This document shows, one piece after another, positions 7,262 to 8,136 of a stretch of DNA of 8,136 bases. This DNA comes from an uncultured Actinomycetes bacterium (lineage in GTDB: Bacteria; Actinomycetota; Actinomycetes; Nanopelagicales; Nanopelagicaceae). Made by a program: the position numbers and the translations under genes. The notes beneath the pieces were generated by a model, which had not been told where the DNA came from, ran no database searches, and saw nothing but the letters and a program-made list of their open reading frames with translations. The stretch covers positions 1-8,136 of the forward strand of contig CAIVOW010000108.1 of assembly GCA_903907665.1 (NCBI GenBank), in the 5' to 3' direction. Numbering within the stretch: the first letter of the stretch is position 1; every line of letters starts with the position of its first letter.

Positions 7262-8136
7262 TTCGGTCGAGAATTAATGGTAACCGATGAATTTCATCGC
7301 CGGCTACACCAATTGCAAAAGAGGAATTAAGGACATCCAGCGCTCGTGCAAATCGAGCTGGTTCATCTGTATGCATTGTGTAGAGAGGCGAGCCGGCTTG
7401 AATGTGATCACCGGGCTTGGCATGAATTTCGATTCCAGCACCAAGCTGAAGCTTTTCACCTTGAGTCGCACGACCCGCACCTAAGCGCCATGCACCTAAG
7501 CCAACGGCCATTGCATCCATTTTTGTTACTACGCCAGAAGTAGGAGCAAGGAATTGTTGCTTCTCCTTCGCTACGGGAAGCTTTCCATCAGGATCTCCGC
7601 CTTGTGCGGCAATCATCCGACGCCAGTGATCCATTGCAGCGCCATTCTTGAGGGCATCGGCAGGATCCATGAGTGGCCTAATTTTTGCTGCATCTAACAT
7701 CTCGCGAGCAAGAATCAAAGTTAGTTCAACAACATCAGCAGGACCACCACCAGCTAGAACCTCAACAGATTCACGCACTTCTAGCGCATTTCCAGCGGTT
7801 AACCCAAGTGGAACATCCATTGCTGTAACAAGTGCTCGAGTTCTGACTCCAGCGCGCTTTCCTAGCTCAACCATTGTTCGAGCCAATTCGCGGGCATCAT
7901 CCGGATTACTCATGAATGCACCAGATCCGGTCTTTACATCCAAAATCAGCGCACTCGTTCCCTCGGCGATTTTTTTACTCATAATGCTCGATGCAATAAG
8001 AGGAATGGCTTGGACTGTGGCTGTTACATCGCGTAGTGCATATAATTTTTTATCGGCCGGAGCTAAGCCCGCACCTGCTGCACAAATAACAGCTCCAACA
8101 TCTTCAAGTACTTTGAGCATCTCCTCATTAGATAGC
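7251..8136 (-). CDS. deoA: Thymidine (pyrimidine-nucleoside) phosphorylase, 5' end outside the window
   Basis: DeoA phosphorolyses thymidine or deoxyuridine to the base plus deoxyribose-1-phosphate, feeding deoxyribose to the DeoC branch. About 295 residues of the usual 425-440 are present. The frame stays open to the right edge beyond the internal ATG at 8120, so the phosphate-binding N-terminal part is missing only because of the window. [18 protein letters not shown] followed by [12 protein letters not shown] contains the substrate-binding Arg, Ser and Lys that correspond to R171, S186 and K190 of E. coli Deo[11 protein letters not shown] follows, and the C-terminal PYNP-type domain occupies roughly the last 100 residues ([22 protein letters not shown] and beyond). 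The stop TAA at 7253-7251 overlaps or nearly touches the add start. Actinobacteria have one such enzyme type, often of broad pyrimidine range, so pyrimidine-nucleoside phosphorylase (pdp) is the alternative name. Confidence 0.95.
   Translation of the reverse strand, partial: LSNEEMLKVLEDVGAVICAAGAGLAPADKKLYALRDVTATVQAIPLIASSIMSKKIAEGTSALILDVKTGSGAFMSNPDDARELARTMVELGKRAGVRTRALVTAMDVPLGLTAGNALEVRESVEVLAGGGPADVVELTLILAREMLDAAKIRPLMDPADALKNGAAMDHWRRMIAAQGGDPDGKLPVAKEKQQFLAPTSGVVTKMDAMAVGLGAWRLGAGRATQGEKLQLGAGIEIHAKPGDHIQAGSPLYTMHTDEPARFARALDVLNSSFAIGVAGDEIHRLPLILDRIEG
7254..7259 (-). promoter_or_regulatory. Probable ribosome-binding site of add (GAAGGA) at the end of deoA
   Basis: GAAGGA on the minus strand overlaps the last deoA codons and precedes TTG 7249 by four bases. 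Nothing comparable precedes TTG 7261. This argues for initiation at 7249 and for coupling of add translation to termination of deoA. Confidence 0.5.

Overview
The window looks like a piece of a compact, moderate-GC actinobacterial chromosome. Protein-level similarity recalled from family knowledge points to Actinobacteria: a long DERA-type DeoC followed by two aldehyde dehydrogenase genes, an adenosine deaminase with a TDN rather than TDD motif, a deoA-add pair, and a CodB-like NCS1 permease. Nearly every base is coding, several genes abut or overlap, and two genes appear to be leaderless. This fits a streamlined lineage such as freshwater acI/Nanopelagicales. The lineage name is an inference, not something the sequence states.

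Layout. (1) Positions 1-2805, minus strand, read right to left: an NCS1 nucleobase permease, then yajQ (start overlaps the permease stop by 8 bp), then rarD (runs off the left edge). The rarD frame opens directly after the yajQ stop codon, in the same frame, and has no ATG, GTG or TTG at its expected start. (2) Positions 2806-2883: a 78-bp divergent control region with a good promoter on the plus strand, a plausible one on the minus strand and a symmetric operator-like element between them. (3) Positions 2884-6157, plus strand: deoC, a full-length aldehyde dehydrogenase, and a 280-residue catalytically dead ALDH-like protein that begins right after the previous stop codon. (4) Positions 7261-6158 and 8136-7251, minus strand: deoA (thymidine phosphorylase, 5' end outside the window) and then add (adenosine deaminase). 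They converge on the plus-strand operon with no intergenic base.

How the genes fit together: this is a deoxynucleoside and nucleobase salvage and catabolism locus. The permease would import a nucleobase or related compound. Add deaminates (deoxy)adenosine, and DeoA phosphorolyses thymidine to deoxyribose-1-phosphate. A phosphopentomutase, not in the window, would yield deoxyribose-5-phosphate. DeoC splits this to glyceraldehyde-3-phosphate plus acetaldehyde, and the adjacent ALDH could oxidise the acetaldehyde. The most interesting item is the ALDH pair. It resembles a split version of the two-domain ALDH16 architecture, an active dehydrogenase plus a pseudo-ALDH partner, here as two tightly coupled genes. 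I see no RNA genes, mobile elements, CRISPR arrays or gene-free stretches over 300 bases.
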